Assembly (NCBI GenBank): GCA_004802705.1
Contig: SGPL01000507.1
Span: 1-23,987, forward strand
From: Bondarzewia mesenterica
Taxonomy: Eukaryota > Basidiomycota > Agaricomycetes > Russulales > Bondarzewiaceae
Reading direction: 5' to 3'
DNA length: 23,987 nt
The notes beneath the pieces were generated by a model. It saw only the letters and a list, made by a program, of their open reading frames with translations, was not told where the DNA came from and made no database searches. The position numbers were made by a program, and so were the translations under genes. Below are positions 1-8,637 of this stretch, piece by piece; position 1 is the stretch's first letter; every line of letters starts with the position of its first letter.

Positions 1-2330
1 GGGCGCACCTTTCTTCGCGCGGGCAGTTGCGGACGACCGGTACGCTGTCTCTTCGGGTGGAAAACGTTCCAGCATGCGATACGTCCGCGTCGCCCGGCTG
101 TAATCGAGCTGAAATACCTTGTGCACCAAGAAAGGCTGCAATTTGCGCATCCGAATGAATTTCAATTTCAGTCAGCGATGGTCGGTGAGTTTTTTTTTTT
201 ACGAGGACAGGGCAAAAGAAAACTTACGACGGAACCGCTTCGGCGCGTCGAGCGGAGCATGTTGGTCGTGCTACAACAACCGTCCGCGGAGCCTACTGCC
301 AGTTGCGGATGATAATCGGAGGCGGACGTGCTCTGGTCGATGTGATATGTGGTTAGCCCCAGCCCCGGATCATCGAGCCTGATGGATCTAGAAGATGGAG
401 AGAGACTTCGAGAAACGTACCCATACTGGACCGCTAAGTTCCATTAGCGTATGACCCCTTCCGAGCATGCTGGATGATGCCAAATAAGTCTTCATGATGT
501 TTTCATGGTCAATTGTCACCGGCCCGCCGGCATATGGGGAGAACGGTATGCTGTCGATCAGTCTGTTGAGGGGGGGTTAGCGTAGCCTTGAAAAGAACGT
601 TTATTTATTTCAAGAATGAGAGGATATAATGCGGACCTCGAATTCGATTTATGATGTTACCCGTCGGCTCACGGATGTCCGTGAGATTCTACGCCATCGT
701 ACCCGCCAGTGGCGATGACGCTCGGGTCGTCCGCCATGAGTGGTTCATTCGAGCTGGAGTACTTCGGCGTCCTGATCCAGGAGAGTGCGCGGATGGCGGA
801 TTGGTGTACCAGCATATACTGCGTCGGGAAAATTCCTGATGCAGACCGGCGCATATGAGTCGATCATTCAGTGGCGGACGATGAGATGGAACGCGCACTC
901 TGCGATGAACTGCGCCCAGTGCGAAGGGCGTCACCGATATCGTAAACCGCTATTGTTCCTGGATAATGGATGATGCAGTGATGGGTGACTGTGATATGAG
1001 GAGAAATGGAGTCTGCGAACCGTTCATGCAGTCCACAGCTATGACCTCGCTGTTAGCCCACTCAATCGTCCAGCATGATGCTTCTTCAAGCTCAATCCGT
1101 AAAAGCGGTTCGGTTCTGAAGGCTTGACTTTCAACGATAATTCATCTGAGTCTGGTTGCTGTAGATGAGTGCAGGGACTTTACCAAATAGTGGGACAGAA
1201 GGATCTCGTTGCAAATCTAGAGGATATGGGACTGCGTAGACGGAACAAAGCCGTCCTCGAATGACCCTTGGACAAGCCCGGCTTCGGTGGTTCCAGAGAT
1301 GTTTTAGGCTCAGCTAGCTGATTGAAAAACGAAGCTCAAATGTGGATTTTCGCCAAACGAAAATAGATCTCATACCGGAACATGGGATAGAAGGTGGCAC
1401 CACTTGAGCCCGTATGCAGGCGTGCTATCGATGCAAAGAATCATCTCACAGTTCATCTCGCCTGCGTCGGTCAACTTCGTTCCGTCAGGAGCATCTCCAT
1501 TGACTTTGGGCACCTGGGCAGGGCCCAAGCTGCAAATTTGTATGCATGCGTTGGACGGCCTGGAAGCTTTGACACCAATGATGAGTGAATGTGTGGAGGA
1601 TGGGGAAGATCCGACGGCCAGGTATTGCTTGTAGGAGAAGAAAGAACATATTGAGGTTTGAACGAAACGATGAACGCATTAGCAGTGAGGCTTTGGATCA
1701 CTTGCGTGAGCGGGTGGATGGGACACCAATCAAGATCCCATACGGGCCCGCCCGCATGAAACACATGGGACGTACTATCTGGTATGTAATCCGCTGAGGT
1801 ATGTCAGCGTTTCTTTGGCCTACATGAATGAAGACAAAGAGAGGGCCTACACATTTTTATCGCTGAGAAGGTATTGAATTCCACACTTGTCTGTTTTCCA
1901 TAGGGACCTACTGAACATACTATGGGAGGCGGTCGTTTCAATTCGTTGGGTGCAGATGAGTCTGCAGGCAAGTACGGAGCCGCTTCCCTGGAGAACGTCA
2001 GAAGAACGGGAGGGTAAACAGGCCTATATTGCACAAATTAATGTACACACTCAGTATTCAAGAATGACCAACCGTTGTCAAAGGTCAATTCTCGATGCAC
2101 AATGGATCTCCTATTCCCTCTCCTCTTCGCCTCGACCTTGACCGCCTCCTTATACCATCCTCGATCCTCCAGCAATTCCCATAACGGGCCAGGACCGACA
2201 TTGTATCCTCAGACCTTGTTGAGTCTGTCGGTGATAGCAGGCTCGAAAGTGAAGCTATTGGTCGGGATCGTCTCGTTTGGACCGAACAAGACTGGGGAAT
2301 TAACAAGTCACTCGACGCGTTGCGCGAAAG
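1..2330 (-). pseudogene. WD-repeat TFIIIC subunit-like pseudogene (Tfc6/Sfc6 type), 3' end beyond window
   Basis: Minus-strand reading shows a multi-exon WD-type protein in pieces. Likely exons: about 2291-1851 (motifs YNVGPGPLWELLEDRGWYKE, PPVLLTF, APYLP), 1793-1702 (HAGGPVWDLDWCPIHP), 1627-1376 (QYLAVGSSP, LKWC), about 1313-1184 (VYAVPYPLDL), 1115-1021 (EPLLRIELEE), 958-899 (GTIAVYDIGDALR), 835-637 (VHQSAIRALSW, GGYDG), 562-421 (GGPVTIDHENIMKTY), 332-228 (SDYHPQLAVGSADG) and 135-1, which runs off the edge. These motifs resemble fungal WD proteins related to the TFIIIC subunit Tfc6/Sfc6, which helps recruit RNA polymerase III; this is recalled, not searched. Most introns are normal GT..AG of about 60 nt. 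The frame is broken by TGA at 2209-2211, where tryptophan is expected, TAA at 2038-2040, and frame changes near 1225, 1106-1116 (AACCG doubled), 685 and 637/562. A draft-sequence artefact is possible, but a doubled 5-mer plus nonsense codons favours decay. The 5' end is unclear and lies beside the repeat array. Confidence 0.62.
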
Positions 2331-2533
2331 GAGACTAACCTAACGATACCCTCGCTTGTTAGCTGCACCTCTCCTCCGGCCCTCACCGGAATATGATAGA
2401 TGGAAAGGGCAAAACGGGCAGATTGGGATTAAAGAGGAGAGAATAATAATAGACAAAGGCAAGTATCTCTCTTCATGCTGAATGCTAAATCAATGTGGTC
2501 CTGGAGCGGTTTCTCTCGCCTCGCACATCCCCT

Positions 2534-3268
2534 AGCCTCGTCGTTTTCAGATGGCGGGCCGACTCCACCACCTGCCCCGTCATTTCTACGTGGCGGGGCG
2601 TCGTGTTGGACCAGCAAAGCCCCTGCCATTTTAAGACCGTAAGGCTTCGCTCTCACCCAGGCCATCCCCTCTGCCACTGTTTCGACACGGCAGGGCTTGT
2701 CCCTTCTCCAGGACAACCCCAGCCCTGTCATTTCGGTATGCTCACCCACACCGTCCCCAGCCCCGTCGTATCAATATGACGAGCTTCGTGCTCGTCCACC
2801 ACGCCCCTAGTCACGTCGTTTTGATACGACGGGACTCCGCGTAAGCCCACCCCCGTCCTCATCCCGTTCCTCAGTGCCATCGTATTGTTCGCGATCACCC
2901 ATCTTGTCCGTAGCCGGTCATTTCGGCACGGTGGGCCTTCCTTCCTACCTAGCACCTCCTTAGCACGGTCGTATTATACGGTGGGTCTCATTCTCGCCCA
3001 TCACCCCCCCAGCCCTGTCTTTTTGATATGACTAGGGTTTGCACTCGCCGACGACTTCCCAATCTGCGGTCTCGACACGGCCGGGCCTCGTGCTCGCCCA
3101 GCCCATCACACGGCAGGCGTTCCATCACGCGCACCGCGTCCTTAGCCCGCCGTTTCGACACGGCGGGCCTTTGCTTTTGCCTGCCCCATCCCCATCCCCA
3201 ACGTCTCCCCAGGATGGAGCTTCGCGCTCGCTCGCTCGTCCTCAGTCCTGTCATTTAGCGGGCTGATA
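2534..3268 (+). repeat. degenerate tandem array, unit about 50 bp, several units with an internal hairpin
   Basis: About 14 diverged copies of a unit can be aligned by eye. They start near 2534, 2573, 2618, 2670, 2721, 2759, 2809, 2872, 2912, 2962, 3011, 3064, 3142 and 3243, so spacing is 38 to about 100 bp, most often near 50. A rough consensus starts AGCCCCGTCGTTTCGACACG, followed by GCGGGC, then CTTCGTGCTCGCCCA and a C-rich linker. Many copies contain an inverted repeat around a loop of about 6 nt; the best is 3145-3153 against 3160-3168 (9-bp arms, loop TTCGAC). The minus strand has three long open frames through the array (2429-2749, 2728-2955, 2988-3254) with repeating peptides like DEHEAR and GEHEAR. 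I read these as by-products of the repeat, not genes. No known satellite was recognised. Confidence 0.8.
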
Positions 3269-3369
3269 GTTGAATTGCAACAAGTAAATGAGTTTTTTCT
3301 GTATTTTTAGAGTAGAACGAATAAAAGAGAGAAAAAAAGAAAGAACACCTGCGCTGGCGCGTGCACATT
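3269..3369. other. A-rich spacer between two inverted arrays
   Basis: This AT- and purine-rich stretch (long runs of A and G, for example around 3310-3345) separates the plus-oriented array from the inverted one. No gene or repeat unit can be seen in it. Its base composition is clearly unlike the GC-rich arrays on both sides. Confidence 0.5.
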
Positions 3370-3615
3370 CTGAGCGCGAGGCACGGTCATATGAAACAAC
3401 GAGGTTGGGTGAGGGACGCACCTTTGTACCAAAATGCAAGGTTGAGAACGTGCCGGCAGAGTGCGATGTCGAAGAGAGACTTTGCATCATGCTCAAATGA
3501 GGGGTGGAAGACGTTTGTGGTGAGTGTGTGGTGAGTGAGGTGCCCCCGTCGTGCTGAAATGACGAGACGGGACAACCTGGAGGCATCTTAAGCAAGCGCG
3601 AGGCACCGTCACGTC
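3370..3615 (-). repeat. shorter related array in inverted orientation
   Basis: The same unit as in 2534-3268 appears here on the minus strand, more diverged. The clearest copy is 3527-3565, whose minus strand reads GTCATTTCAGCACGACGGGG followed by GCACCTC. Others lie near 3378-3416 (GCGAGGCACGGTCATATGAA), 3415-3446, 3450-3480, 3487-3503 and 3597-3620. The two arrays therefore point towards each other across 3269-3369. The right end abuts, within a few bases, the point where similarity of the transposase fragment stops (about 3613). Confidence 0.6.
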
Positions 3616-4209
3616 TGAACTGCCGGTGTCGGCGTGCAGCAACAGCGTCTGGTTCGGTGAGCTTCAGGTACTCAGAGATGAGGTCACTATGGATATCGGC
3701 ACCACAGAGCTCAGTGTAAAGAAAAACTATGAAGGGAAACACACCTACCGAGGTACTCGAATATTTTTCTCCTGTCGCAACGCCTTATGAATCGAGTCTG
3801 CTCCTCGATTCGGAAACCTCTTCTTAATCTCATCAACATGTGCAGCAATAGATTTGAGTGTGTGCTTTTGCTGCCGTGTGCTGAGTAGCCCATATTTTTT
3901 GCGCAGTCGTTGAATCGACTTTGTTCTGTTTCGGTACATTGCATCTGAAATTAGTCTTCTCGCTACAAGATCAATAAAGTCTTACCCTATTCCGTAAATG
4001 CTCTCATCAAAGTGCTCGAGCACCAATACAGCAATCCGTGTGTCTGGCAGTCCAAGGTGGTAGTAGAATTTGATGAGCGGCTGCACGTCTTCCTCAGGAG
4101 CTGATTGGATATGATGAATCATATAAAGTCTTTGATCAATAAGTATACTCAAGGCTTCAAGCTTATTTAAAGAAGGGAACACACGAAGGGGTTTGTGCTG
4201 ATTGGGCAT
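3613..4209 (-). pseudogene. 5' fragment of a basidiomycete integrase-core (DDE) transposase-like gene
   Basis: Three minus-strand segments match, from memory, the N-terminal part of a protein common in mushroom genomes and annotated as an integrase core domain protein. Segment 1, 4209-about 3983, contains FYYHLGLPDTRIAVLVLEHF. Segment 2, 3944-3749, contains RLRKKYGLLSTRQQKHT and a helix-turn-helix-like N-terminal region. Segment 3, 3686-about 3613, contains EYLKLTEPDAVAARRHRQF. The second intron (3687-3748, GTAGGT..CATAG, 62 nt) joins segments 2 and 3 exactly in frame. The first intron (GTAAGA..TTTCAG) does not keep frame with segment 2, suggesting a small indel. The catalytic core expected next is missing: after RRHRQFRR the sequence turns into the repeat array. 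Tandem copies of TTGAACG sit just upstream of the putative ATG (4211-4232). This is a dead transposon remnant. Confidence 0.7.
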
Positions 4210-4210
4210 G

Positions 4211-4237
4211 TTGAACGTTGAACGTTGAAACGTTGAC
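4211..4237. repeat. short tandem repeat of TTGAACG
   Basis: Two exact copies of TTGAACG (4211-4217 and 4218-4224) are followed by TTGAAACG and TTGAC. The repeat sits directly upstream of the first ATG of the transposase fragment and may mark its edge or be a simple microsatellite. Confidence 0.6.
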
Positions 4238-4239
4238 AG

Positions 4240-5367
4240 CGCACAAAGAGCCGAGAATAGTCAATGAAGCCAACGAGAAGCCAACGGTTAAGTTTTTCGT
4301 AGTCTCCGTAGACCTTATGCAGATCTCAGTTAGTCTCCGTAGCGACCTACACAGAAGACAGTCGTTCTGTGTTAAGGATCTCAGTAAAGGTCTGTGGCCA
4401 GACCTTGGTGTCTCGAATTTTTTCCACAGCTCGCAGGGAGTCTCCTTTGCGCTCCTCCTTTCACGCGAATCTTATATGCATGTGTCTCCATCGCCACTCT
4501 ACCGTACATATGTTTTGGTCTAACCCTTTGTGGTGTATGAATTTCGGAAAGTTCGACTACGAAATCCAGAGCACTAAGTATGTCCTATCAAAGTTCTCGA
4601 TGAGCTTTGGAGAGTGATGAGAGACATACGGTGTGTTAGCGAGAGGAAGCTGAACCGCGGGCCGTCCTCACTCGTCAAGAGGTTGTTCACAATCGTGCCA
4701 GCTTGAGAAGCGCAACAGTATGTTCATGCGCCGCAGAGAATTGGATCATGTACACGTACTGAACCGAGCACACGTTGAAATATGTGTTGAAATCTATACT
4801 TATAAAGAACCGTAACCCCAACACAGCGAAGATAGCAAATATTAAACATGATCGGAAGCGGGAGGATAAAGATTGAAAATCGAAAAGGACCAGACGAAAG
4901 CTGGAGCACACCTCGAAGAACCGTGCGCCATACCAAAGTGCTTCAAGGTTGAAAAAGGATTGGAAAATATGCATTGCGAGCGAAGCAAAGGTACGTGGAT
5001 GAACTTCGATTGAAAGAGAGCAGGCTGGAACGATGAAGCAGCGCAGCAAGTGAGACGGGGACGAGAAGGAAGAAAATAAGAATTCTTGATATCGAAATTT
5101 CCTGGGACGAGTCAGTCGCGGATTGTAAAGAACGTGGGTGCGCGAAGCGCGGTGGAGATGACAAGGTGCGGGAGTCGTAATGTAAGCTTAAGTGGTGAGG
5201 AAGATATGTAGGGCAAAGCGGGGATTGACAGCTGGTGCGTATTTACTTTGGCTGGCTTGTCCTTTCTCGTCATCCTCCGTATGTTACACGTTGGGCGGCC
5301 GAAAGGCGAGATGGTGCGTGGAGCATGGATGCGTATGTGCATGAAAAGAGTCGGAAGGGGCAGCTTG
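4240..5367. other. intergenic, no recognisable gene
   Basis: I found no convincing gene on either strand. Open frames exist (such as 4687-5049 minus and 4218-4523 plus), but they lack family motifs and plausible splicing partners. Visible structure: TAGTCTCCGTAG occurs twice, at 4300-4311 and 4331-4342, and a perfect inverted repeat lies at 4387-4406 (AAGGTCTG, 4-nt loop, CAGACCTT). The right part is presumably the 3' untranslated region of the G gamma gene that ends at 5368. Confidence 0.5.
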
Positions 5368-5781
5368 TTACATGATGACACACTGGCAGCCCGTCGCCGG
5401 TGGTGCGTACGGGTCCTCACCCTTTCCCACCGGACCCCAGACAGACGGCACCTATGCAAAAATGAATGAACGTGAGATGCGACGAGCAAATGAAAAACGA
5501 GGGAAGATGAGAAGATTGGATGCTGAGAGACGCGGGTTTTGGCGAGAGGATCAGCACGTACGAGGTGATCCTTAGTTGTTTTGCAGTACCGAATCAAACT
5601 GTGAATTAAGGACATCAACATGGATGCCCATCGTTCGGCAAGAAAATAAAGCATACCTTGCGCTCGCTTCGCTCACCCTAATCCTCGGTCGGGATAAATC
5701 TTCCCGCAAACGCTGGTTGTGCTCCGTTAGGCGACGAAGCTTGAGTTCCGACATTGACTGTTTGTGAGGCCGACTACTCAT
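5368..5781 (-). CDS. heterotrimeric G-protein gamma subunit (Ste18/Gpg1-like)
   Basis: Gamma subunits pair with the G beta propeller and tether it to the plasma membrane, passing on pheromone or nutrient receptor signals. Exons: 5781-5657, 5598-5562 and 5451-5368, with introns GTATGC..CACAG and GTACGT..CATAG. The joined frame is 81 codons plus stop, a normal length. Visible features: a basic, helical N-terminus ([20 protein letters not shown]), the conserved stretch from [13 protein letters not shown] across the second junction to PSVWGPV, then GEDPY, and the end CQCVIM. CVIM is a CaaX box for prenylation; the Cys two residues before it is a candidate palmitoylation site. Exon phases close exactly. 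It is transcribed away from the coiled-coil gene at 6179, with about 400 bp between the two starts. Confidence 0.95.
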
Positions 5782-6178
5782 TACGGCGCGTCAAGACGTA
5801 TGAGGAGGGTTGCAAAGTGCAGGGTAGCGTGGAGACGAGGAGCGGGTGCGGTAACGATAGGAAGCTGAAGGGAAAGAAAGTGGCAAGCCAAGGAGCTTTT
5901 GCTGCTCGCACACATCAACGACAAAGTTAAGAGAAAAAAGAAAAGAACGGACGAAACGCACGGCTTACGGAAGAAAAAGAAAGGAGTTCAGCCTTGAATG
6001 TGGAAAGTGGACAATAATATGAAGCTGGGGACGACGACGACGGCGACGGCCAACTGAGCATAGTCGGACTTCGAAAGGCACCTTACATACAGTACTGCTT
6101 ATGTACTTACCGCGAGACTTATCCGAGGAACCTTTCGATACGCCTCTTCGTGTTCGCATTGGCCCATCACTCAATCAA
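5782..6178. promoter_or_regulatory. divergent promoter region between G gamma and coiled-coil gene
   Basis: The 397 bp between the two start codons must contain both promoters. It is rich in purine runs on the plus strand (around 5865-5990), that is CT-rich on the G gamma coding strand, as is common upstream of fungal starts. No specific binding site was identified. Confidence 0.5.
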
Positions 6179-7317
6179 ATGGCTCGTCAGCGCACACACG
6201 CTCCTATTAGAACCAAGCCGAAGGAGGACGTCCCCGTAAGCACTTGGAGGATACCGAGGAAGTCAGGTGAGAAGTATCACGCGTTTGTTGTGTTCTTCGA
6301 TGCGCATATAGACGGTTGGAATAGCACACAAGACTCCAACGCGCTCAATAACCGGTTACCATACACCGTCGACCGGTCGTAGGAACAAAATCCTAGAGTC
6401 AGTCCTTGCAGATCGCCAGAGACATCGTGCATGGAGGCCAAGCCCTGAGTTGGAGGTCCACGGAGATGACACTTTGATTGAAGGCTCGGTTTCAGAGAGT
6501 ATGGGTTCGGACGTTCGAGAACAAGACTCAGAGTCGAGCGGAGAAGAAAATGAGGATTGGGACGAAGAAGAGACTCTCGTTGCCTTTCTTCGAGACAAGT
6601 GCGAATTCCGTCTTTCCGTCTATTTCTCACGTACTGCCGACTTCGAATTTTCTTTCTTTCTGAAGGGATCCTGAAGAAGAAGAGCGCTCTGCTCCCTCTG
6701 TTCTGACCAGCAAACTTCAATCTGCCTTCACAAACTCCTCCTGGAGAGCCAAGGAAGAGATCGTCCAAAGCCTTCTCCCCCCCATGCGCCGCATACGTGG
6801 AGCTCACTCAAAGCTAGCTGCAGACACTGACCGCGACATTGCAGCAGGCGTGCTTGGATTCGACGGTGTGTGCAAACGCTTCGAAGAGCTTGAACTGCGC
6901 AGAGAAGAAGAGTTGGCGCAGGCGCTTTCAGAAAGCCAGGTAACTCTCGCGCGTGCATAAATCAATAATTAATTTGGCTACTATCATCCCCATGATTTAC
7001 AGATCCACCTGAAGACGCTGTTCAGCGAGCTACAGAAAAGGTACAAGCGCCGCGACCAGCTGCAAATCGACTTTGAGGCATGGCTGAAAGAAAAGGGTAT
7101 CGATACCTTTCCTCAGACTCCTCCCGTCTCACTCTCTATTGAATTCCACTGACATTATCTGCAAGCCGAACAAATGCGCAAACGAATCAACGCTCTTCCA
7201 GCTGATATCGAACATCTCATCGCGTCTCTTGAGAAGAAGGCCAAAGAGCTAGAAANGGATGATGGCAGTGCAGCGAAAGCGCAGGAGAAGCTCAAGGGAC
7301 TCTTACAGAGAATGTAA
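6179..7317 (+). CDS. coiled-coil protein of unknown function
   Basis: Five exons close in frame: 6179-6266, 6412-6598 (start could also be 6403), 6666-6939, 7003-7096 and 7166-7317, giving 264 aa. Introns are GT..AG of 62-145 nt. The N-terminus is basic (MARQRTHAPIRTKPKEDVP). A very acidic, Ser-rich stretch follows (residues about 45-80, with SESSGEENEDWDEEE). The rest is mainly charged helix with probable coiled coil (KRFEELELRREEELAQALSE, LFSELQKRYKRRDQLQIDF, LIASLEKKAKELE), ending QEKLKGLLQRM. Such a layout suggests a structural or complex-forming protein, possibly nuclear, but I recognise no family. One base in the last exon is N (7256). The chosen ATG is the first in the frame leading to the first donor; an upstream in-frame ATG (6101) would only add a poorly conserved-looking extension. 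Confidence 0.72.
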
Positions 7318-7910
7318 AGTGCCGCAAGGCATTGCATNAATACTCGCTGGCTTCGACTCGGATCTTGCTTCTCCGCTCGTCCTCTGCTCCTCTGCCAAGG
7401 GGAACTGTGTGCCGTGGATACTTGGTCTTTCTGATCTTGTGGTGTATCTCTGTTTTCAGATGCATGCTCTCTTGGTGCTATCGCTTGCTGTCTATTTGTT
7501 GTTGCGTCGCCTCATCTTTCGCTACTCCCTTGTCAACAAGTGTTGTTCTTGATCGTCATTTTTTGTTGCGGTGGGCCGAATCTAATTCTAAAAGTTTTGT
7601 CTGTATNATAAACATATGTGCGCAATGCTGAATACTGTGCCCACCAGTTGAACAGCTCGAAACTTCTGAGATTTCTGAACTGTAGCTGTCGCGCAAATAA
7701 TACTGGCCGACTTCTCTCGGATATAACCCAATCGCGACAGTTACGATATGACCTCAATGCGGAAGATCGAAATGCGGGTAGGGGGCAAGATGGCGACATT
7801 GAAGATGACTGCCAACCTCATGGTTCANGTCGGAATTCCCGGTGGTCAGGCCACGGTCGAAGGTATGCAGGGCACTTCGGCGGACTCGACCCGCAATGGA
7901 AACATACAGT
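7318..7910. other. intergenic, no recognisable gene
   Basis: This is the 3' flank of the coiled-coil gene. T-rich runs around 7440-7600 fit an untranslated or terminator region. Three N bases fall in it (7338, 7607, 7828). An open frame at 7748-8098 has no visible family motif and is interrupted by an N. Confidence 0.4.
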
Positions 7911-8336
7911 ATGCATCGCTTGTTTTGCTTCTCACTGTTATTACTCACCACGTTAATCCCATGCGCATATCATGGCCAGCAACCTCCAGCAACGTCATCG
8001 ATCAGGTGCAGTCAATGCCGGAAGTCACCAAGCTGTTCGCACATTCAACGTCGATGTGTAAAGAGAACCTTTGGAACCCGGATGCATCTTGCTTGTAGTA
8101 GATTGGGACATGACGCCTTTTCTAGGTGCTCGTNGACAATTATGAACCTAATGGCCATGAACTTAACGAATCAGATGCGCTCAATTGCGGAAGACAGGAA
8201 GGCTATTGTGAACGACGACTTCGCGAAGAAAATTCAGGTCAATGACTTGAAGGAGAGCTCAACCGTGTTTGCCGACGAGGTGACGCGGGTACCTTCAGCC
8301 TACGTATATACGACTGAAGGGCCTATGAGGGGATAG
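7911..8336 (+). CDS. possible small secreted protein (weak)
   Basis: From ATG 7911 the frame starts with a typical signal peptide: MHRLFCFSLLLLTTLIPCAY, followed by a Gln/Pro-containing stretch. It stays open to TAG at 8334-8336. A possible intron of 120 nt (8006-8125, GTGCAG..TTCTAG) is a multiple of three, so spliced and unspliced forms share the frame: about 101 or 141 aa. The C-terminal half is polar and helical (IAEDRKAIVNDDFAKKI). One N lies inside (8134). I recognise no family, and the signal-like stretch could be chance; the neighbouring frames are equally open. It lies on the same strand as the TLC gene, about 300 bp upstream. Confidence 0.3.
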   Translation: MHRLFCFSLLLLTTLIPCAYHGQQPPATSSIRCSQCRKSPSCSHIQRRCVKRTFGTRMHLACSRLGHDAFSRCSXTIMNLMAMNLTNQMRSIAEDRKAIVNDDFAKKIQVNDLKESSTVFADEVTRVPSAYVYTTEGPMRG

Positions 8337-8637
8337 CGTTCAGTGCAGGCGGATATAGTGGAACGGAAAAATGGCTCGTAGTAAGTACAGGGCCTACCTT
8401 AGGTATTCGGATTGGCACATATAGTATCAGCAGTGCGGCACGAGGCCTCAAGGCCTCAAGACTGCCTCAAAAACCTCAAAATTCAATATTCGATCGGTTT
8501 GATGACATGATATCTCAAACAAGCAACTGGGCGCTACTATCTGCGCAACGCCTTACTCAACTTAGAACCTCGACCTCGAGGTCTTTTTCAGAACTAATTA
8601 CGCGTACGCTCAACGAGGCAACGTGTCTGTGTTGACN

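Noticed and set aside
836..898. Stop codons in the WD pseudogene first read as a further nonsense lesion
   Set aside because: A 63-nt GT..AG intron (GTGCGC..CATCAG) removes them and joins the flanking exons in frame, so this is not a lesion.
2534..3268. CRISPR-like array
   Set aside because: Units are degenerate, spacing is uneven, there are no unique spacers, and the DNA is eukaryotic nuclear.
4687..5049. 120-codon minus-strand frame rich in Phe and Leu
   Set aside because: Composition fits translated AT-rich 3' flank of the G gamma gene; no domain, no splice partners.
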